From assembly GCF_021272385.1 (NCBI RefSeq), contig NZ_JAJSDZ010000009.1, positions 372,001 to 436,000 of the forward strand: a DNA stretch of 64,000 nucleotides. The letters are read 5' to 3'. Position 1 is the first letter of the stretch. Every line of letters starts with the position of its first letter. The notes under the pieces were generated by a model. That model searched no databases. It saw only the letters and a list, made by a program, of their open reading frames with translations, and was not told the DNA's origin. Made by a program: the position numbers and the translations under genes. This document shows positions 37,901 to 48,360 of this stretch, piece by piece. This DNA comes from Vibrio salinus (GTDB lineage: Bacteria; Pseudomonadota; Gammaproteobacteria; Enterobacterales; Vibrionaceae).

Positions 37901-38355
37901 ACTGGCTGATGTCCCTCGGGATAGATTTTGGACATCAATGGGCAGACTCTGCATTGTCCATGTTGTTTTTGTCTGGCTTTCTTAGTGCAACACTATTGCC
38001 CGGAGGCTCAGAAGCTGTGTTGTTTGCAACATTGGATCTTCATACTTACTCCCCTTTTTTGGCTGTATCTGTTGCGACGTTTGGTAATTCTTTGGGCGGA
38101 GTGGCTAATTTTGCGATTGGCTTGTGGATACCTAACCGGAGTCAGAATCGAAAGCGTGGTCTCAGATCTCTGTTATGGCTGAAAAAGTACGGTTACTGGG
38201 CTTTATTGTTTAGCTGGTTACCTGTTGTCGGTGATGCGATGTGTGTTGCTGCGGGATGGTTACGAATGAGACTGCTCCCTTCTTTTATTCTTATTCTAAT
38301 TGGTAAAGCAATTCGGTACGCAGTTCTTGCTGCACTTTTTTATGGTTTTTTTTAA
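37894..38355 (+). CDS. yqaA: YqaA family membrane protein (SNARE-associated/DedA-like)
   Basis: This 153-residue membrane protein has a re-entrant loop and about four helices. SGFLSATLLPGGSEAVLFATL and the FGNSLGGVANFAIGL motif mark the YqaA branch of the DedA/VTT superfamily, whose members flip lipids or support envelope potential. It starts within the end of the oxidoreductase gene and precedes an M16 protease gene by 9 bases, so three genes may share one transcript. Confidence 0.9.
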   Translation: MLNWLMSLGIDFGHQWADSALSMLFLSGFLSATLLPGGSEAVLFATLDLHTYSPFLAVSVATFGNSLGGVANFAIGLWIPNRSQNRKRGLRSLLWLKKYGYWALLFSWLPVVGDAMCVAAGWLRMRLLPSFILILIGKAIRYAVLAALFYGFF

Positions 38356-38364
38356 GGAGCAGTG

Positions 38365-41214
38365 ATGTTTCTGCGCTGGCTTTACATTAGTGTACTGACA
38401 CTGATCGTTGTGGCCTGTTCTTCAACAGGGAAACAAGCGAACCGGGTTTCACTGCCTGCCGGTGTTACGTTAACTGAAAAGCATCAGCCAACGCTTGGTG
38501 AGGTTGGTATTCCTTATTCAAAGTATCGGTTGTCAAATGGTCTGACGATCATTCTTGCCCCTGATCATTCAGATCCGCTGGTGAAAGTGGATGTCACTTA
38601 TCATGTTGGTTCATCCAGAGAAGAACCCGGATATACTGGATTTGCACATTTCTTTGAACACATGATGTTTCAGGGCTCTAAACACGTCGGTGATCAGCAA
38701 CATTTCAGAATGATTACAGAAGCCGGCGGTACTCTTAATGGCTCAACCAATCGTGACCGGACCAACTACTATGAAATGGTACCGTCTAATCAGCTGGAAA
38801 AAGTGCTTTGGCTAGAATCCGACAGGATGGGGTTTTTACTGGATGCTGTCTCCCAGCGGAAATTTGAAATACAGAGGGATACGGTAAAAAATGAGCGAGC
38901 CCAAAATTATGATGATCGGCCCTATGGTCTTATCTGGGAAAAAATGGATCAGGCGATGTTCCCTCCTACGCACCCTTATTCATGGCAGCCGATAGGTTAT
39001 GTTGACGATTTAGATCGGGTGAGTGTGAAGGATTTAAAAGCATTCTTTTTACGCTGGTATGGGCCAAATAATGCCGTGTTAACCATTGGTGGGGATATTG
39101 ATGTTGGGCAGACATTAAAGTGGGTGAAGAAGTATTTTGGCCCGATACCTAAAGGTCCGGATGTGACCCGAATAGCCAAAGAGCCGGTATCATTATCTCA
39201 TGATCGTTATATTACTGTTGAAGATCGTATAAAGCAGCCAATGGTAGTGATTGGTTGGCCTACGGAATATTTAGGTGCTCCTTCTGAAATCAGTCTGGAT
39301 GTGCTCGCCCGGGTCATTGGTGGTGGTAGCAACAGTCTCCTTTATCAGAAGCTGGTGAAAACACAAAAAGCACTGGATGCCGGATCATTTCAGAAATGTG
39401 GTGAGTTGTCCTGCCGTTTTTACCTGTATGCTATGACGTCATCGTTACAGCCCGGAAAGTTGAAACAGCTAAAAGACACTATGCTATCTGTTGTTGGTCA
39501 GCTTTATAAATCCGGGATTCATGCTTCCCGGCTAAAAGAGATAAAAGGAATGGCCCAGGCGGATGCTGTTTTTGCTTTAGAAAGTGTTTCCGGAAAAGTA
39601 GCTCAGCTAGCCAGTAATCAAATCTATTTTAATCAGCCGGATAGGCTTCAGCAGGAATTAGCTGAGCTTGATAACGTTACCGAGCGTTCCGTTCGCGATG
39701 TTTTACAGCATTTTTTACTATCCAGACATAAAGTTGTGATGAGTGTTGTTCCTCAGGGACATCCGGAACTGGCGGTCACAAAGCAGAATTATACTTTTCA
39801 CCGGGCTCCGGTAGTCGAAAAAAATCAGCTCGAAACTCAAACGTTGAAATACAGAAAACCCCGGGATACCTTTGATCGTTCGAGAGTACCGGCGGTGGTG
39901 AAATCGGTCATGCCTTCTGTTCCCAGACTTTATAATGATTATCTGGATAATGGTGTTGAAATCATGGGTACGGAAACTACGGAAACGCCCACTGTACTGA
40001 TTCAGATATCGGTTCCTGCCGGTAACCGGTATGTGCCTTCTGGTAAAGAAGGGTTAGCCGGTATTACGGCTGATCTTTTGTCCGAGGGAACGACGCTGCA
40101 TAGTTCAGAGGAAATTGAATCCAGACTGGATAAACTGGGCTCTGTTATTTCCGTTAGCAGTGGAATGTATACTTCGAAAATTGTTGTATCGTCTCTGAAG
40201 AGCCATTTAGACGAAACTCTGACGACTTTAAATGAGATACTGAATAATCCGCAATTCAGTATCCATGACTTTAACAGAATTAAGCATCAGAGGATTCAGG
40301 AGGCGTTATACCGACATGAAAAATCCGGTTGGCTTGCCTCTCAGGCAACAAGACAAATTCTTTATGATCATACCATTTTTGCCCGGAGTCCTGACGGGAC
40401 ACCTGGTTCACTCAAAGGTATAACGTTAAAAGAGGTGAAAGCGTTTTTTGCCAGTCATTACACTCCTAACGGTGCTCAGGTTTCGGTTGTCGGTGATATC
40501 TCTGAAAGAGAGGCAATGCAAAAACTGCAGTTTTTAAATCACTGGAAAGGGTTACCGGCGCCTTTATTAGTTCCTCAGTCTCTGATACCTCTGAAAGGTC
40601 AGAGTATTTACTTAATTAATAAGCCGGGCAGTTCGCAAAGCATTGTAAGGTTTGTTCGTCAGGGAATGAAATTTGATGCGACCGGAGAAATGTTTATGAC
40701 TCAGTTGGCGAATTTTAATCTGGCCGGAAACTTTAACAGCCGTATGAATCAGAATTTGCGGGAAGATAAAGGTATTACCTATGGTATGAGTGGGTATATT
40801 GCAAGTAACCGGGAAGTTGGCGCGATTATCTTTAATGCTTCGGTGAAACAGGAAGCCACGCTGGAAGCCATTCGTGAAATTAAATCTGAAATGCTTCGCT
40901 ATTCTCAGGAAGGCATTACAGATAGTGAATTGCAATTTATGCGACTGGCCGTCGGACAGCAGGATGCACTTGAATATGAAACACCGGCGCAAAAAGCACA
41001 GTTAATCGGTGGAATTATGACTTACAGCCTTGATCCGGATTATTTATCAGAAAGAAACCAGATTGTTGCTGATATTTCAAAAGCGACGATTAACACCCTT
41101 ATAAGGAAATGGTTTAATCCCGAAGATTATCAGATTATAGTAGTCGGAGATGCAAATAAGCTAAAGCCTCAACTTGAGAAGCTGAATCTTCCTGTTGTTG
41201 AGCTTGAAATATAA
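38365..41214 (+). CDS. M16-family zinc metalloprotease, lipoprotein
   Basis: This 949-residue protein has two tandem M16 (pitrilysin/insulinase) halves. A lipoprotein signal with VVAC puts the lipid on C18. The inverted zinc motif HFFEH (H95, E98, H99) with a downstream NERAQNYDDRPYG glutamate lies in the first half, which is active. The second half (about 520-949) keeps the fold but not the motif. ATG 38365 with AAGGAG upstream is chosen over GTG 38362. It is likely a periplasmic outer- or inner-membrane-anchored peptidase degrading peptides. The substrate is unknown. Confidence 0.93.
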   Translation: MFLRWLYISVLTLIVVACSSTGKQANRVSLPAGVTLTEKHQPTLGEVGIPYSKYRLSNGLTIILAPDHSDPLVKVDVTYHVGSSREEPGYTGFAHFFEHMMFQGSKHVGDQQHFRMITEAGGTLNGSTNRDRTNYYEMVPSNQLEKVLWLESDRMGFLLDAVSQRKFEIQRDTVKNERAQNYDDRPYGLIWEKMDQAMFPPTHPYSWQPIGYVDDLDRVSVKDLKAFFLRWYGPNNAVLTIGGDIDVGQTLKWVKKYFGPIPKGPDVTRIAKEPVSLSHDRYITVEDRIKQPMVVIGWPTEYLGAPSEISLDVLARVIGGGSNSLLYQKLVKTQKALDAGSFQKCGELSCRFYLYAMTSSLQPGKLKQLKDTMLSVVGQLYKSGIHASRLKEIKGMAQADAVFALESVSGKVAQLASNQIYFNQPDRLQQELAELDNVTERSVRDVLQHFLLSRHKVVMSVVPQGHPELAVTKQNYTFHRAPVVEKNQLETQTLKYRKPRDTFDRSRVPAVVKSVMPSVPRLYNDYLDNGVEIMGTETTETPTVLIQISVPAGNRYVPSGKEGLAGITADLLSEGTTLHSSEEIESRLDKLGSVISVSSGMYTSKIVVSSLKSHLDETLTTLNEILNNPQFSIHDFNRIKHQRIQEALYRHEKSGWLASQATRQILYDHTIFARSPDGTPGSLKGITLKEVKAFFASHYTPNGAQVSVVGDISEREAMQKLQFLNHWKGLPAPLLVPQSLIPLKGQSIYLINKPGSSQSIVRFVRQGMKFDATGEMFMTQLANFNLAGNFNSRMNQNLREDKGITYGMSGYIASNREVGAIIFNASVKQEATLEAIREIKSEMLRYSQEGITDSELQFMRLAVGQQDALEYETPAQKAQLIGGIMTYSLDPDYLSERNQIVADISKATINTLIRKWFNPEDYQIIVVGDANKLKPQLEKLNLPVVELEI

Positions 41215-41316
41215 GATTGAAGGACGCATTAATAGTCCATAATATAAGTTCACCCGGCGATAAGAAATACGGAATGGAATCGGATTGTTATCGCCCCAGA
41301 ATAAGCGAAGCTCATT

Positions 41317-42897
41317 TTGACTAATTTTTCCCTACGCCTTGAGAAGATCGCCAAAGATCCTCAAATATTTCGGTCTTTAGGACGAGGTATTGAGCGAGAA
41401 AGTTTACGTTTTAATTCAGATGGTCATCTGGCTCATACACCACACCCAAAAGCATTGGGGTCGGCATTAACCAATCGTTTTATTACGACGGATTTTTCGG
41501 AGTCATTACTTGAATTTATTACCCCGGTTAACAACGATGTCGATACATTGCTGGATCAGTTGACAGATATTCATGCCTTTTCTGATTCGAACATGGGTGA
41601 TGAGCATTTGTGGCCAATGTCCATGCCTTGCTTTGTCGGTAATGAAGACGATATTCAGCTGGCTCAATACGGAACGTCGAATTCTGGTAAAATGAAAACC
41701 TTGTATCGGGAAGGTCTGAAAAGACGCTATGGCAGCCTGATGCAAATTATCTCCGGCGTTCATTTTAATTTTTCATTTCCTGATTCATTCTGGGATGCGT
41801 TATTTGGTCAACAGAGTGAAAAGGAGAGGGAAGAGAGTCGTTCTGCCGGATATTTTGGATTAATCCGTAATTATTATCGTTTTGGATGGCTAATTCCTTA
41901 CCTGTTCGGGGCATCACCGGCTATCTGTTCGTCTTTTCTTCAGGGAAAAAAATCCAATCTGCCTTTTGAACATATTGGAAAAACATTGTTCCTTCCCCAT
42001 GCGACATCATTAAGACTGAGCGATTTGGGTTATACCAATCATGCGCAAAGCGCATTAAAAATCGGGTTTAACAGTTTAGAGCAGTATTTATCCGGATTGT
42101 CTAAAGCGATTCGTACACCTTCTGAAGAGTTTGCCCGCATCGGTATTAAAGTGGATGGAGAGTACCGGCAGTTAAACTCAAATATTCTACAGATAGAAAA
42201 TGAATTGTATGCCCCAATCCGGCCTAAGAGAGTGGCAAAGGATGGTGAAAAGCCATCAGAAGCTTTGGCAAGAGGCGGAGTTGAATACATTGAAGTCCGT
42301 TCTCTGGATGTCAATCCATTCAGTCCAGTCGGTATTAATAAAACCCAGATCCGGTTCTTAGATGTTTTCCTTGTCTGGGCTGCGTTAAGTGATTCGGATT
42401 TGATGGGAGGGTGTGAGCTTGAATGTTGGCGGGCAAACTGGAGAAAAGTGATTCTTGAAGGCCGTAAACCGGGGTTAGAGCTTCAGATTGGTTGCCAGGG
42501 AGAAGTCCTCAGTCTGACCGAATGGGCAAAACGGGTGTTTTCCGAGTTTTCTGAAGTCGCTAAAGTGATGGATCAGGTAAACGATGATCATCGTTATTCA
42601 GATGTTATCACTGAGCTGGCAGACTGGATAATGCATCCTGAGAAAACACTGTCATCGCAAATGTTGGAAAAAATTAAAGAAACCGGAGGTATTGGTTCTC
42701 TGGGCAGAGCTTTGAATCAGCATCATAGCGATTTCTACCGTCAATATCAGTTGCGTCATTTTTCCAGAGAGGTACTGAATCAGGAGGCTATTGAGTCTCT
42801 GGAGAAACAACGAAAAATAGAAAAATCCGATTCGATGGATTTTGATACATTTTTATCTGACTATTTTGCCTGTTTACATACCAATGCGTTTGCTTAA
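41317..42897 (+). CDS. gshA: Glutamate-cysteine ligase GshA
   Basis: This 526-residue enzyme joins glutamate and cysteine in the first step of glutathione synthesis. Family blocks are [65 protein letters not shown], and [16 protein letters not shown]. The start is TTG 41317 preceded by AAGCGAAG; no in-frame ATG exists before conserved residues, so a TTG start is real. Glutathione made here would serve the glutathione transferase at 6581. Confidence 0.97.
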   Translation: MTNFSLRLEKIAKDPQIFRSLGRGIERESLRFNSDGHLAHTPHPKALGSALTNRFITTDFSESLLEFITPVNNDVDTLLDQLTDIHAFSDSNMGDEHLWPMSMPCFVGNEDDIQLAQYGTSNSGKMKTLYREGLKRRYGSLMQIISGVHFNFSFPDSFWDALFGQQSEKEREESRSAGYFGLIRNYYRFGWLIPYLFGASPAICSSFLQGKKSNLPFEHIGKTLFLPHATSLRLSDLGYTNHAQSALKIGFNSLEQYLSGLSKAIRTPSEEFARIGIKVDGEYRQLNSNILQIENELYAPIRPKRVAKDGEKPSEALARGGVEYIEVRSLDVNPFSPVGINKTQIRFLDVFLVWAALSDSDLMGGCELECWRANWRKVILEGRKPGLELQIGCQGEVLSLTEWAKRVFSEFSEVAKVMDQVNDDHRYSDVITELADWIMHPEKTLSSQMLEKIKETGGIGSLGRALNQHHSDFYRQYQLRHFSREVLNQEAIESLEKQRKIEKSDSMDFDTFLSDYFACLHTNAFA

Positions 42898-43495
42898 GTT
42901 TTTCTGTTTTTTGATCTTTCCCTGCACACTTCTGATTTCGGGGTGTGCAACGCCACCGCCGTCGCATCCGGAAAATATCTGTTCTATTTTTCGTGAAAAC
43001 CCGGATTGGTATGAAGATGCGGTTGATATGAATGATCGTTGGGGAACACCGATTCAGGTAGCAATGGCATTTGTTAAACAGGAAAGTTCATTTCGGCATG
43101 ATGCTTTGCCTCCCCGTGATTATCTGCTGGGATTTGTTCCTTTCGGCCGGGTGAGCAGTGCTTATGGCTATGCACAGGCCCAGGACCCGGCGTGGGAAGA
43201 TTTTCAGAAGGCGACGGACAATGGCGGAAGCCGGACGAATTTTTCTGATTCCCTGATGTTTATTGGCTGGTATACTAGGACAACAAATAAAGCACTGGGT
43301 ATTTCGATGTGGGACACTTATAACCAGTATTTAGCGTATCATGAAGGTAAAGGTGGATTCCGTAAAAAGAGTTATCGCTCTAAACCTTCCGTGATGTCAG
43401 TGGCCCGTCGGGTTGCTCAGCAGGCTAAAAATTATGGGTGGCAACTGAAGAAATGTCGTCAGGAGCTTGAAGATAATCGTAGCTGGTTTTTTTAA
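42884..43495 (+). CDS. Transglycosylase SLT-like lipoprotein
   Basis: This 203-residue lipoprotein has signal LLISGC with lipidated C21. The globular part has an SLT-type lysozyme-like opening [18 protein letters not shown] with catalytic E67, and [17 protein letters not shown], the family 'YG..Q' block. It overlaps the end of gshA by 14 bases. It is probably an envelope murein transglycosylase, but the activity and partner are inferred from fold motifs only. A start in gshA further upstream is rejected because it would destroy the signal peptide. Confidence 0.85.
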   Translation: MRLLKFFCFLIFPCTLLISGCATPPPSHPENICSIFRENPDWYEDAVDMNDRWGTPIQVAMAFVKQESSFRHDALPPRDYLLGFVPFGRVSSAYGYAQAQDPAWEDFQKATDNGGSRTNFSDSLMFIGWYTRTTNKALGISMWDTYNQYLAYHEGKGGFRKKSYRSKPSVMSVARRVAQQAKNYGWQLKKCRQELEDNRSWFF

Positions 43496-43517
43496 TCAGC
43501 CGGAATGGAGAAAAGTA

Positions 43518-44036
43518 ATGCCATTACTAGATAGTTTTACCGTAGATCATACCCGGATGAATGCCCCCGCTGTTCGAGTGGCAAAAAAAATGACAACGCC
43601 TCAGGGGGATACTATTACGGTGTTTGATTTACGTTTTACAGCACCAAATAAAGATATCCTGTCAGAAAAAGGAATCCATACGTTAGAACATTTGTACGCG
43701 GGATTTATGCGTTCACACCTGAATGGCAGCGATGTAGAAATCATTGATATTTCTCCAATGGGATGCCGGACTGGTTTTTATATGAGCCTAATCGGTGCAC
43801 CGGATGAGCAGCAGGTTGTTGATGCCTGGTTGGCATCAATGAATGATGTTCTGAAAGTTGAAAGTCAGGACAATATTCCTGAACTGAATATTTATCAGTG
43901 TGGAACGGCTAAAATGCATTCTCTTGATGAAGCAAAACAAATTGCGAAAATGATCATTGATGCTGGCATCTCAATTAATAAAAACGATGAGTTAGCATTA
44001 CCTAAATCAATGCTGGACGAGCTTAAAGTTCATTAA
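43518..44036 (+). CDS. luxS: S-ribosylhomocysteine lyase LuxS
   Basis: This 172-residue Fe-dependent enzyme splits S-ribosylhomocysteine to homocysteine and DPD, the precursor of autoinducer AI-2. The metal site is H54 and H58 (HTLEH) with C128 (YQCGT); the catalytic E57 and C83 are present. ATG 43518 with GGAGAA upstream gives the family start [13 protein letters not shown]. It follows gshA and the lipoprotein and ends at a convergent terminator, the same gshA-luxS linkage as in other vibrios and E. coli. Confidence 0.99.
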   Translation: MPLLDSFTVDHTRMNAPAVRVAKKMTTPQGDTITVFDLRFTAPNKDILSEKGIHTLEHLYAGFMRSHLNGSDVEIIDISPMGCRTGFYMSLIGAPDEQQVVDAWLASMNDVLKVESQDNIPELNIYQCGTAKMHSLDEAKQIAKMIIDAGISINKNDELALPKSMLDELKVH

Positions 44037-44055
44037 TTTATAAATTGTCAGTAGT

Positions 44056-44086
44056 AAAAAGCTTGGTTGTTGACCAAGCTTTTTTT
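44056..44086. terminator. Bidirectional terminator between luxS and corB
   Basis: AAAAAGCTTGGT pairs with ACCAAGCTTTTT around a short loop (TGTTG), with T-runs on both strands. It serves two convergent units. Confidence 0.9.
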
Positions 44087-44114
44087 GTTTCTTGCACAAC
44101 GAATATCAGCAGGA

Positions 44115-45389
44115 CTACTGATTTTTTTTCTTGCTCGGATAGACTTTCACAGAGGTAATCCTGTTTTCTTCTATTTCCATTATTTCCATGGCATGACCGG
44201 AAATTCTGACGCTGAGTTTGGTTTCCGGAATGTCTTCTAAATGCTCCAGAAGCAGACCATTTAGAGTTCTCGGCCCGTCAGTTGGTAATTTCCACCGTAA
44301 GCTTTTGTTGATATCCCGGATATTGGCGCTGCCTTCAATAATAAAGCTACCGTCAACCTGTGGTGTAATTTCTTCTGCCAGACTTGGCTGCATTGATGTC
44401 GTAAACTCACCAACAATCTCTTCCAGAATGTCTTCCAGAGTGATGAGCCCGTTTATATCTCCGTACTCATCAACAATCAGGCCAATCCTTTCTTTATTTC
44501 GCTGGAACTTTAATAACTGAACATTCAGAGGCGTAGATTCCGGGATAAAATAGACTTCGTCTGATGCACGCAGCAGTGTTTCTTTGTTAACCTCATTTTT
44601 CTCAAGCATGATTTTAAAAGCGTCACGCAGTTTTAGGATACCGACTACTTCATCGATATTATCCCGGTAAAGAACCAAACGGCCGTGGGCTGAGTGTGTC
44701 AGTTTACGAACAATGGACTTCCAGTCATCATTAATATTGATACCGGCAATTTCATTTCTGGGTATCATGATGTCGTTAACGGTGACGTGCTCCAGATCCA
44801 GAATAGATAACAACATATCCTGGTGGCGTTTAGGAATCAGTCCGCCGGCTTCATTCACAATGGTTCTGAGCTCTTCTGAGCTCAGACTGTCTTCTACGGA
44901 ATGTTTGACGGACAAGCCTAGCAAACGGATGAAACCATTGGTGATAAAATTGACAAATACCACTAATGGGGACAGTAACTTCATTAACACGACCAGTACT
45001 AAGCTACTGGCGTTGGACACTTTTTCCGGATAAATTGCAGCCAGTGTTTTGGGTGTCACTTCCGCAAATACCAGAATAACCAGAGTTAAAGCCCCGGTGG
45101 CGATTGCGACGCCAAGATCGCCATACAAACGCATACCTATGATGGTCGCGATGGCAGATGCCAGAATATTGACCAGATTATTACCGATGAGAATGAGTCC
45201 GATGAGCCTGTCTGGTCTGGAAAGTAGTTTTTCGACGCGTTTTGCTCCTTTATTCCCCGTGTTAGCCAGATGCTTAAGCCGGTAACGGTTCAGAGACATC
45301 ATTCCGGTTTCTGAGCCGGAAAAGTAACCGGAAATAACGATAAGGCACGCAAGCAGAGCAAATAATATACCCGTTGATATATCGTCCAA
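44115..45389 (-). CDS. corB: CNNM-family transporter CorB (YfjD), HlyC/CorC-type
   Basis: This 424-residue protein has an N-terminal DUF21 membrane domain with about four helices (SGYFSGSETGMMSLNRYRLKHLA, IGLILIGNNLVNILASAIAT). A CBS pair follows (about 205-330: VNDIMIPRNEI, GRLVLYRDNIDEVVGIL, GLIVDEYGDINGLITLEDILEEIVGE), then a C-terminal CorC/HlyC domain ending in LSVRISGHAMEIMEIEEN. It is a magnesium/sodium exchanger or regulator of ion efflux. It lies downstream of ypjD on the minus strand, the same order as E. coli ffh-ypjD-yfjD. Confidence 0.93.
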   Translation of the reverse strand: MDDISTGILFALLACLIVISGYFSGSETGMMSLNRYRLKHLANTGNKGAKRVEKLLSRPDRLIGLILIGNNLVNILASAIATIIGMRLYGDLGVAIATGALTLVILVFAEVTPKTLAAIYPEKVSNASSLVLVVLMKLLSPLVVFVNFITNGFIRLLGLSVKHSVEDSLSSEELRTIVNEAGGLIPKRHQDMLLSILDLEHVTVNDIMIPRNEIAGININDDWKSIVRKLTHSAHGRLVLYRDNIDEVVGILKLRDAFKIMLEKNEVNKETLLRASDEVYFIPESTPLNVQLLKFQRNKERIGLIVDEYGDINGLITLEDILEEIVGEFTTSMQPSLAEEITPQVDGSFIIEGSANIRDINKSLRWKLPTDGPRTLNGLLLEHLEDIPETKLSVRISGHAMEIMEIEENRITSVKVYPSKKKNQ

Positions 45390-45445
45390 AATTAAAGATT
45401 CCCTTAAATATTTTTAACAAATGTCATTCTTATTACCATTGGGTC

Positions 45446-46249
45446 TTAACTAAGAATAAACTCTCGAACAAAGCGGTTACCAAAGTAGGCCAGCGTTAAT
45501 ATAAACGCGCCCAGTATGGTTAACCATGTAACCCGCCGTCCTCTCCAGCCTTTCTGATAGTGTCCCCAGAGAAGTATGGAAAAGACAATCCAGGCGATAA
45601 AAGAAAGGATTCCTTTGTGCATATTTCCCCGGGAAAACACTTCTTCTATATACACAAACCCAGTTACTAATGTTGCAGTAAGCAAAAGGTTACCAAATAA
45701 AATGATACGGAATAGCTGCCTTTCTACCATCATTAACGGGGGCAGGTTAGGGTTAATCGCCAGTGCCTGTTTGCTTTTTAATTTGTGATCCAGCCAGGCG
45801 ATTTGAACCGCATAAAGTGCGCCTATAATGAGGGCGGCATAAGACGCCAGCGCAAGAGAGATATGAATGAGTAGCTCGGTCTTATTCTCTAAGTGCGTCA
45901 TAAAGGTTCCGGGCAAAAAGGTTGCAGCGGCCAGGATGATGGCAGAAAAACTGTAGACAATTGGCAGTAAAAACCACAGGCGGACTTTTAAAGTCGAAAC
46001 CGTCATAGCAAGAGAAATAATAAAGCTGACCAGTGATGCGACATTCAGAATGCTCAGGTTCTGTCCGTTACTGTGAAGAATTAAATCGCTTAATGACCAG
46101 CCGTGAAGAATCAGAGCTAAAATGGCACTGATAAAAACAGCACGTGCTTTTACTCCGACCTGATGCAGAATACCGGGAATGATGGTGGCAATAGCAATGA
46201 AATAGCAAGCAGATGACACTATTGCAATGATGTCGTCCATATCTCTCAT
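45446..46249 (-). CDS. ypjD: Cytochrome c assembly-like membrane protein YpjD
   Basis: This 267-residue protein has eight hydrophobic segments and a CcsA/HemX-like cytochrome c assembly domain (HISLALASYAALIIGALYAVQIAWLDHKLK, LLLTATLVTGFVYIEEVFSRGN, HKGILSFIAWIVFSILLWGHYQKGWRGRR). HISLA, HKGI and WGHY supply the conserved histidines of the family. E. coli YpjD lies next to ffh and has no proven role in heme handling. A start at M4 (46240) is also possible. It is divergent from ffh. Confidence 0.9.
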   Translation of the reverse strand: MRDMDDIIAIVSSACYFIAIATIIPGILHQVGVKARAVFISAILALILHGWSLSDLILHSNGQNLSILNVASLVSFIISLAMTVSTLKVRLWFLLPIVYSFSAIILAAATFLPGTFMTHLENKTELLIHISLALASYAALIIGALYAVQIAWLDHKLKSKQALAINPNLPPLMMVERQLFRIILFGNLLLTATLVTGFVYIEEVFSRGNMHKGILSFIAWIVFSILLWGHYQKGWRGRRVTWLTILGAFILTLAYFGNRFVREFILS

Positions 46250-46482
46250 GAAAATTATTAGAACAAAATCAGATTATAACCTGCTAATAGTCTCAGGGCT
46301 ATGTTCATCCTTGGCGATTTTGTATGTTGCTGTGTCTTTTACCGGATAAAATTGTGTAATTGCCGGCTTTTTGATATATGCCGGACAGTTTTACAGGAAT
46401 GAAAGATGCTAACGGGTATGACTATTACTCCGGCTAAGGTATACTCTTGGGTATTTGTCGCCGTACCGCGTAGAGAAGCAAG

Positions 46483-47859
46483 ATGTTTGAGAATTTAACC
46501 GACCGTTTATCCCATACGCTGAAGAATATCAGTGGTAAAGGACGTCTGACAGCTGAGAATATTAAAGAAACGTTGCGGGAAGTGCGCATGGCACTTCTGG
46601 AAGCTGACGTCGCTTTGCCTGTTATCCGGGAATTTGTTAATCGGGTGAAAGAAAAAGCCGTAGGAATTGAAGTTTCTAAGTCACTGACGCCCGGACAGGA
46701 ATTTATAAAACTGGTTCAGACGGAATTAGAAGCCGTGATGGGCGAGTCGAATGAAGCCTTGAATCTGGCTGCTCAGCCTCCGGCCGTGATTTTGATGGCT
46801 GGTTTACAGGGGGCTGGTAAGACAACCAGTGTGGGTAAATTAGCCAAACAACTTCAGGAAGTTGAGAAGAAAAAAGTACTGGTTGTTTCAGCTGACGTGT
46901 ATCGTCCTGCGGCGATAAAACAGTTGGAAACGTTAGCTGCTGATGTTGGCGCGGATTTCTTTCCTTCATCTCCTGATCAGAAACCTATCGATATTGCGGA
47001 TGCGGCGGTTGAGCATGCCAAACGCAAATTTTATGACGTATTAATTGTAGATACGGCAGGCCGGTTGGCCATCGATGAAGAAATGATGGGCGAAATAAAA
47101 TCTCTTCATTCTGCTATTGATCCGGTTGAAACCCTTTTTGTTGTTGATGCCATGACCGGTCAGGATGCGGCTAATACGGCCAAAGCATTTGGTGATGCTT
47201 TACCTTTAACCGGTGTCATTTTAACGAAAGTGGATGGTGATGCCCGGGGTGGGGCGGCGTTGTCTGTTCGTTACATCACCGGTAAACCCATTAAATTCTT
47301 AGGTGTCGGTGAGAAGACGGATGCATTAGAACCATTTCATCCTGACAGAGTGGCATCCCGTATCCTGGGAATGGGGGACGTATTATCCCTAATCGAAGAT
47401 ATTCAGCGAAACGTTGATCAGGATAAGGCTCAGAAATTAGCGAAAAAATTCAAAGAGAAAAAAGGGTTTGATCTGGAAGATTTTCGTGAACAGCTTGGCC
47501 AGATGCAGAATATGGGCGGAATGATGGGAATGCTGGATAAGCTCCCTGGCATGTCAAAACTTCCGACAGATATAAAAGATAAAGTTGACGATAAAATGTT
47601 CCGGCAGATGGAAGCCATCATCAGCTCCATGACTATGAAAGAGCGGGAACGCCCGGATCTGATTAAAGGCTCAAGGAAAAAACGCATTGCTGCGGGTTCT
47701 GGTACACAGGTTCAGGATGTTAACCGCCTGCTTAAACAGTTTACCCAAATGCAGAAAATGATGAAAAAAATGCAGAAAGGTGGCATGAAAGGAATGATGC
47801 GTAATATGCAGGGAATGATGGGCGGTATGGGCGGCGGTTTTAACCCGTTTGGTCGTTAG
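46483..47859 (+). CDS. ffh: Signal recognition particle protein Ffh
   Basis: This 458-residue SRP54 homologue binds 4.5S RNA and signal peptides for cotranslational targeting to FtsY. It has an N-domain helical bundle (1-85), a GTPase G-domain with P-loop GLQGAGKTTS, DTAGRLAIDEEMM and TKVDGDARGG, and an M-domain rich in methionine (MQKMMKKMQKGGMKGMM) that forms the signal-binding groove. It is transcribed divergently from ypjD, and rpsP follows after 220 bases. Confidence 0.99.
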   Translation: MFENLTDRLSHTLKNISGKGRLTAENIKETLREVRMALLEADVALPVIREFVNRVKEKAVGIEVSKSLTPGQEFIKLVQTELEAVMGESNEALNLAAQPPAVILMAGLQGAGKTTSVGKLAKQLQEVEKKKVLVVSADVYRPAAIKQLETLAADVGADFFPSSPDQKPIDIADAAVEHAKRKFYDVLIVDTAGRLAIDEEMMGEIKSLHSAIDPVETLFVVDAMTGQDAANTAKAFGDALPLTGVILTKVDGDARGGAALSVRYITGKPIKFLGVGEKTDALEPFHPDRVASRILGMGDVLSLIEDIQRNVDQDKAQKLAKKFKEKKGFDLEDFREQLGQMQNMGGMMGMLDKLPGMSKLPTDIKDKVDDKMFRQMEAIISSMTMKERERPDLIKGSRKKRIAAGSGTQVQDVNRLLKQFTQMQKMMKKMQKGGMKGMMRNMQGMMGGMGGGFNPFGR

Positions 47860-47957
47860 TAAAATAAGTTTTAAGGTGATTAGTCACTTATCATTACAGA
47901 AGCGTTTCTTGTATTAAGATGACGTTCTGTACATTGGTTGAAAAATAGCTAAAAACC

Positions 47958-48044
47958 TTGCAATAGCTCCGAATAAGAGTAAAATTCCGGGGCTTTAAAT
48001 TGGCACGAGACCCCAAACTGTTTCTTAATAAGCGGTGTTTGGGG
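47958..48044 (+). promoter_or_regulatory. rpsP promoter and leader hairpin
   Basis: TTGCAA (47958) and TAAAAT (47980) are 16 bp apart, followed by a G-rich TCCGGGG discriminator. In the leader, CCCCAAAC (48011-48018) pairs with GTTTGGGG (48037-48044) around an 18-base loop and is followed by TTAATTTT. It is a leader structure 35 bases before the rpsP start and could act as an attenuator or S16 target. The promoter is a match by eye. Confidence 0.55.
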
Positions 48045-48079
48045 TTAATTTTATTATTGAGAAAGCAAAAGAGGACGAT

Positions 48080-48328
48080 ATGGTAACCATTCGTTTGGCA
48101 CGTCACGGCGCTAAAAAGCGTCCATTTTATCAAATTGTTGTAGCAGATAGCCGTAAAGCAGCTACTGGTCGTTTCATCGAAAAAGTGGGTTTCTATAACC
48201 CAACTGCACGTGGTCAGGAAGAAGGCCTACGTCTGGACCTGGACCGTGTTAATCACTGGGTTGGTCAAGGCGCGACTGTATCTGATCGCGTAGCTAAACT
48301 AGTAAAAGACGCTCAAGCAGCGGCTTAA
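48080..48328 (+). CDS. rpsP: 30S ribosomal protein S16
   Basis: This 82-residue ribosomal protein ([43 protein letters not shown]) assembles early on 16S rRNA. ATG 48080 with GAGG 7 bases upstream is the real start; the frame is open above it only by chance. It is the first gene of the rpsP-rimM-trmD-rplS operon. Confidence 0.99.
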   Translation: MVTIRLARHGAKKRPFYQIVVADSRKAATGRFIEKVGFYNPTARGQEEGLRLDLDRVNHWVGQGATVSDRVAKLVKDAQAAA

Positions 48329-48360
48329 TCTATTTATTGTTCTGAGATAGTGACTAGTTT

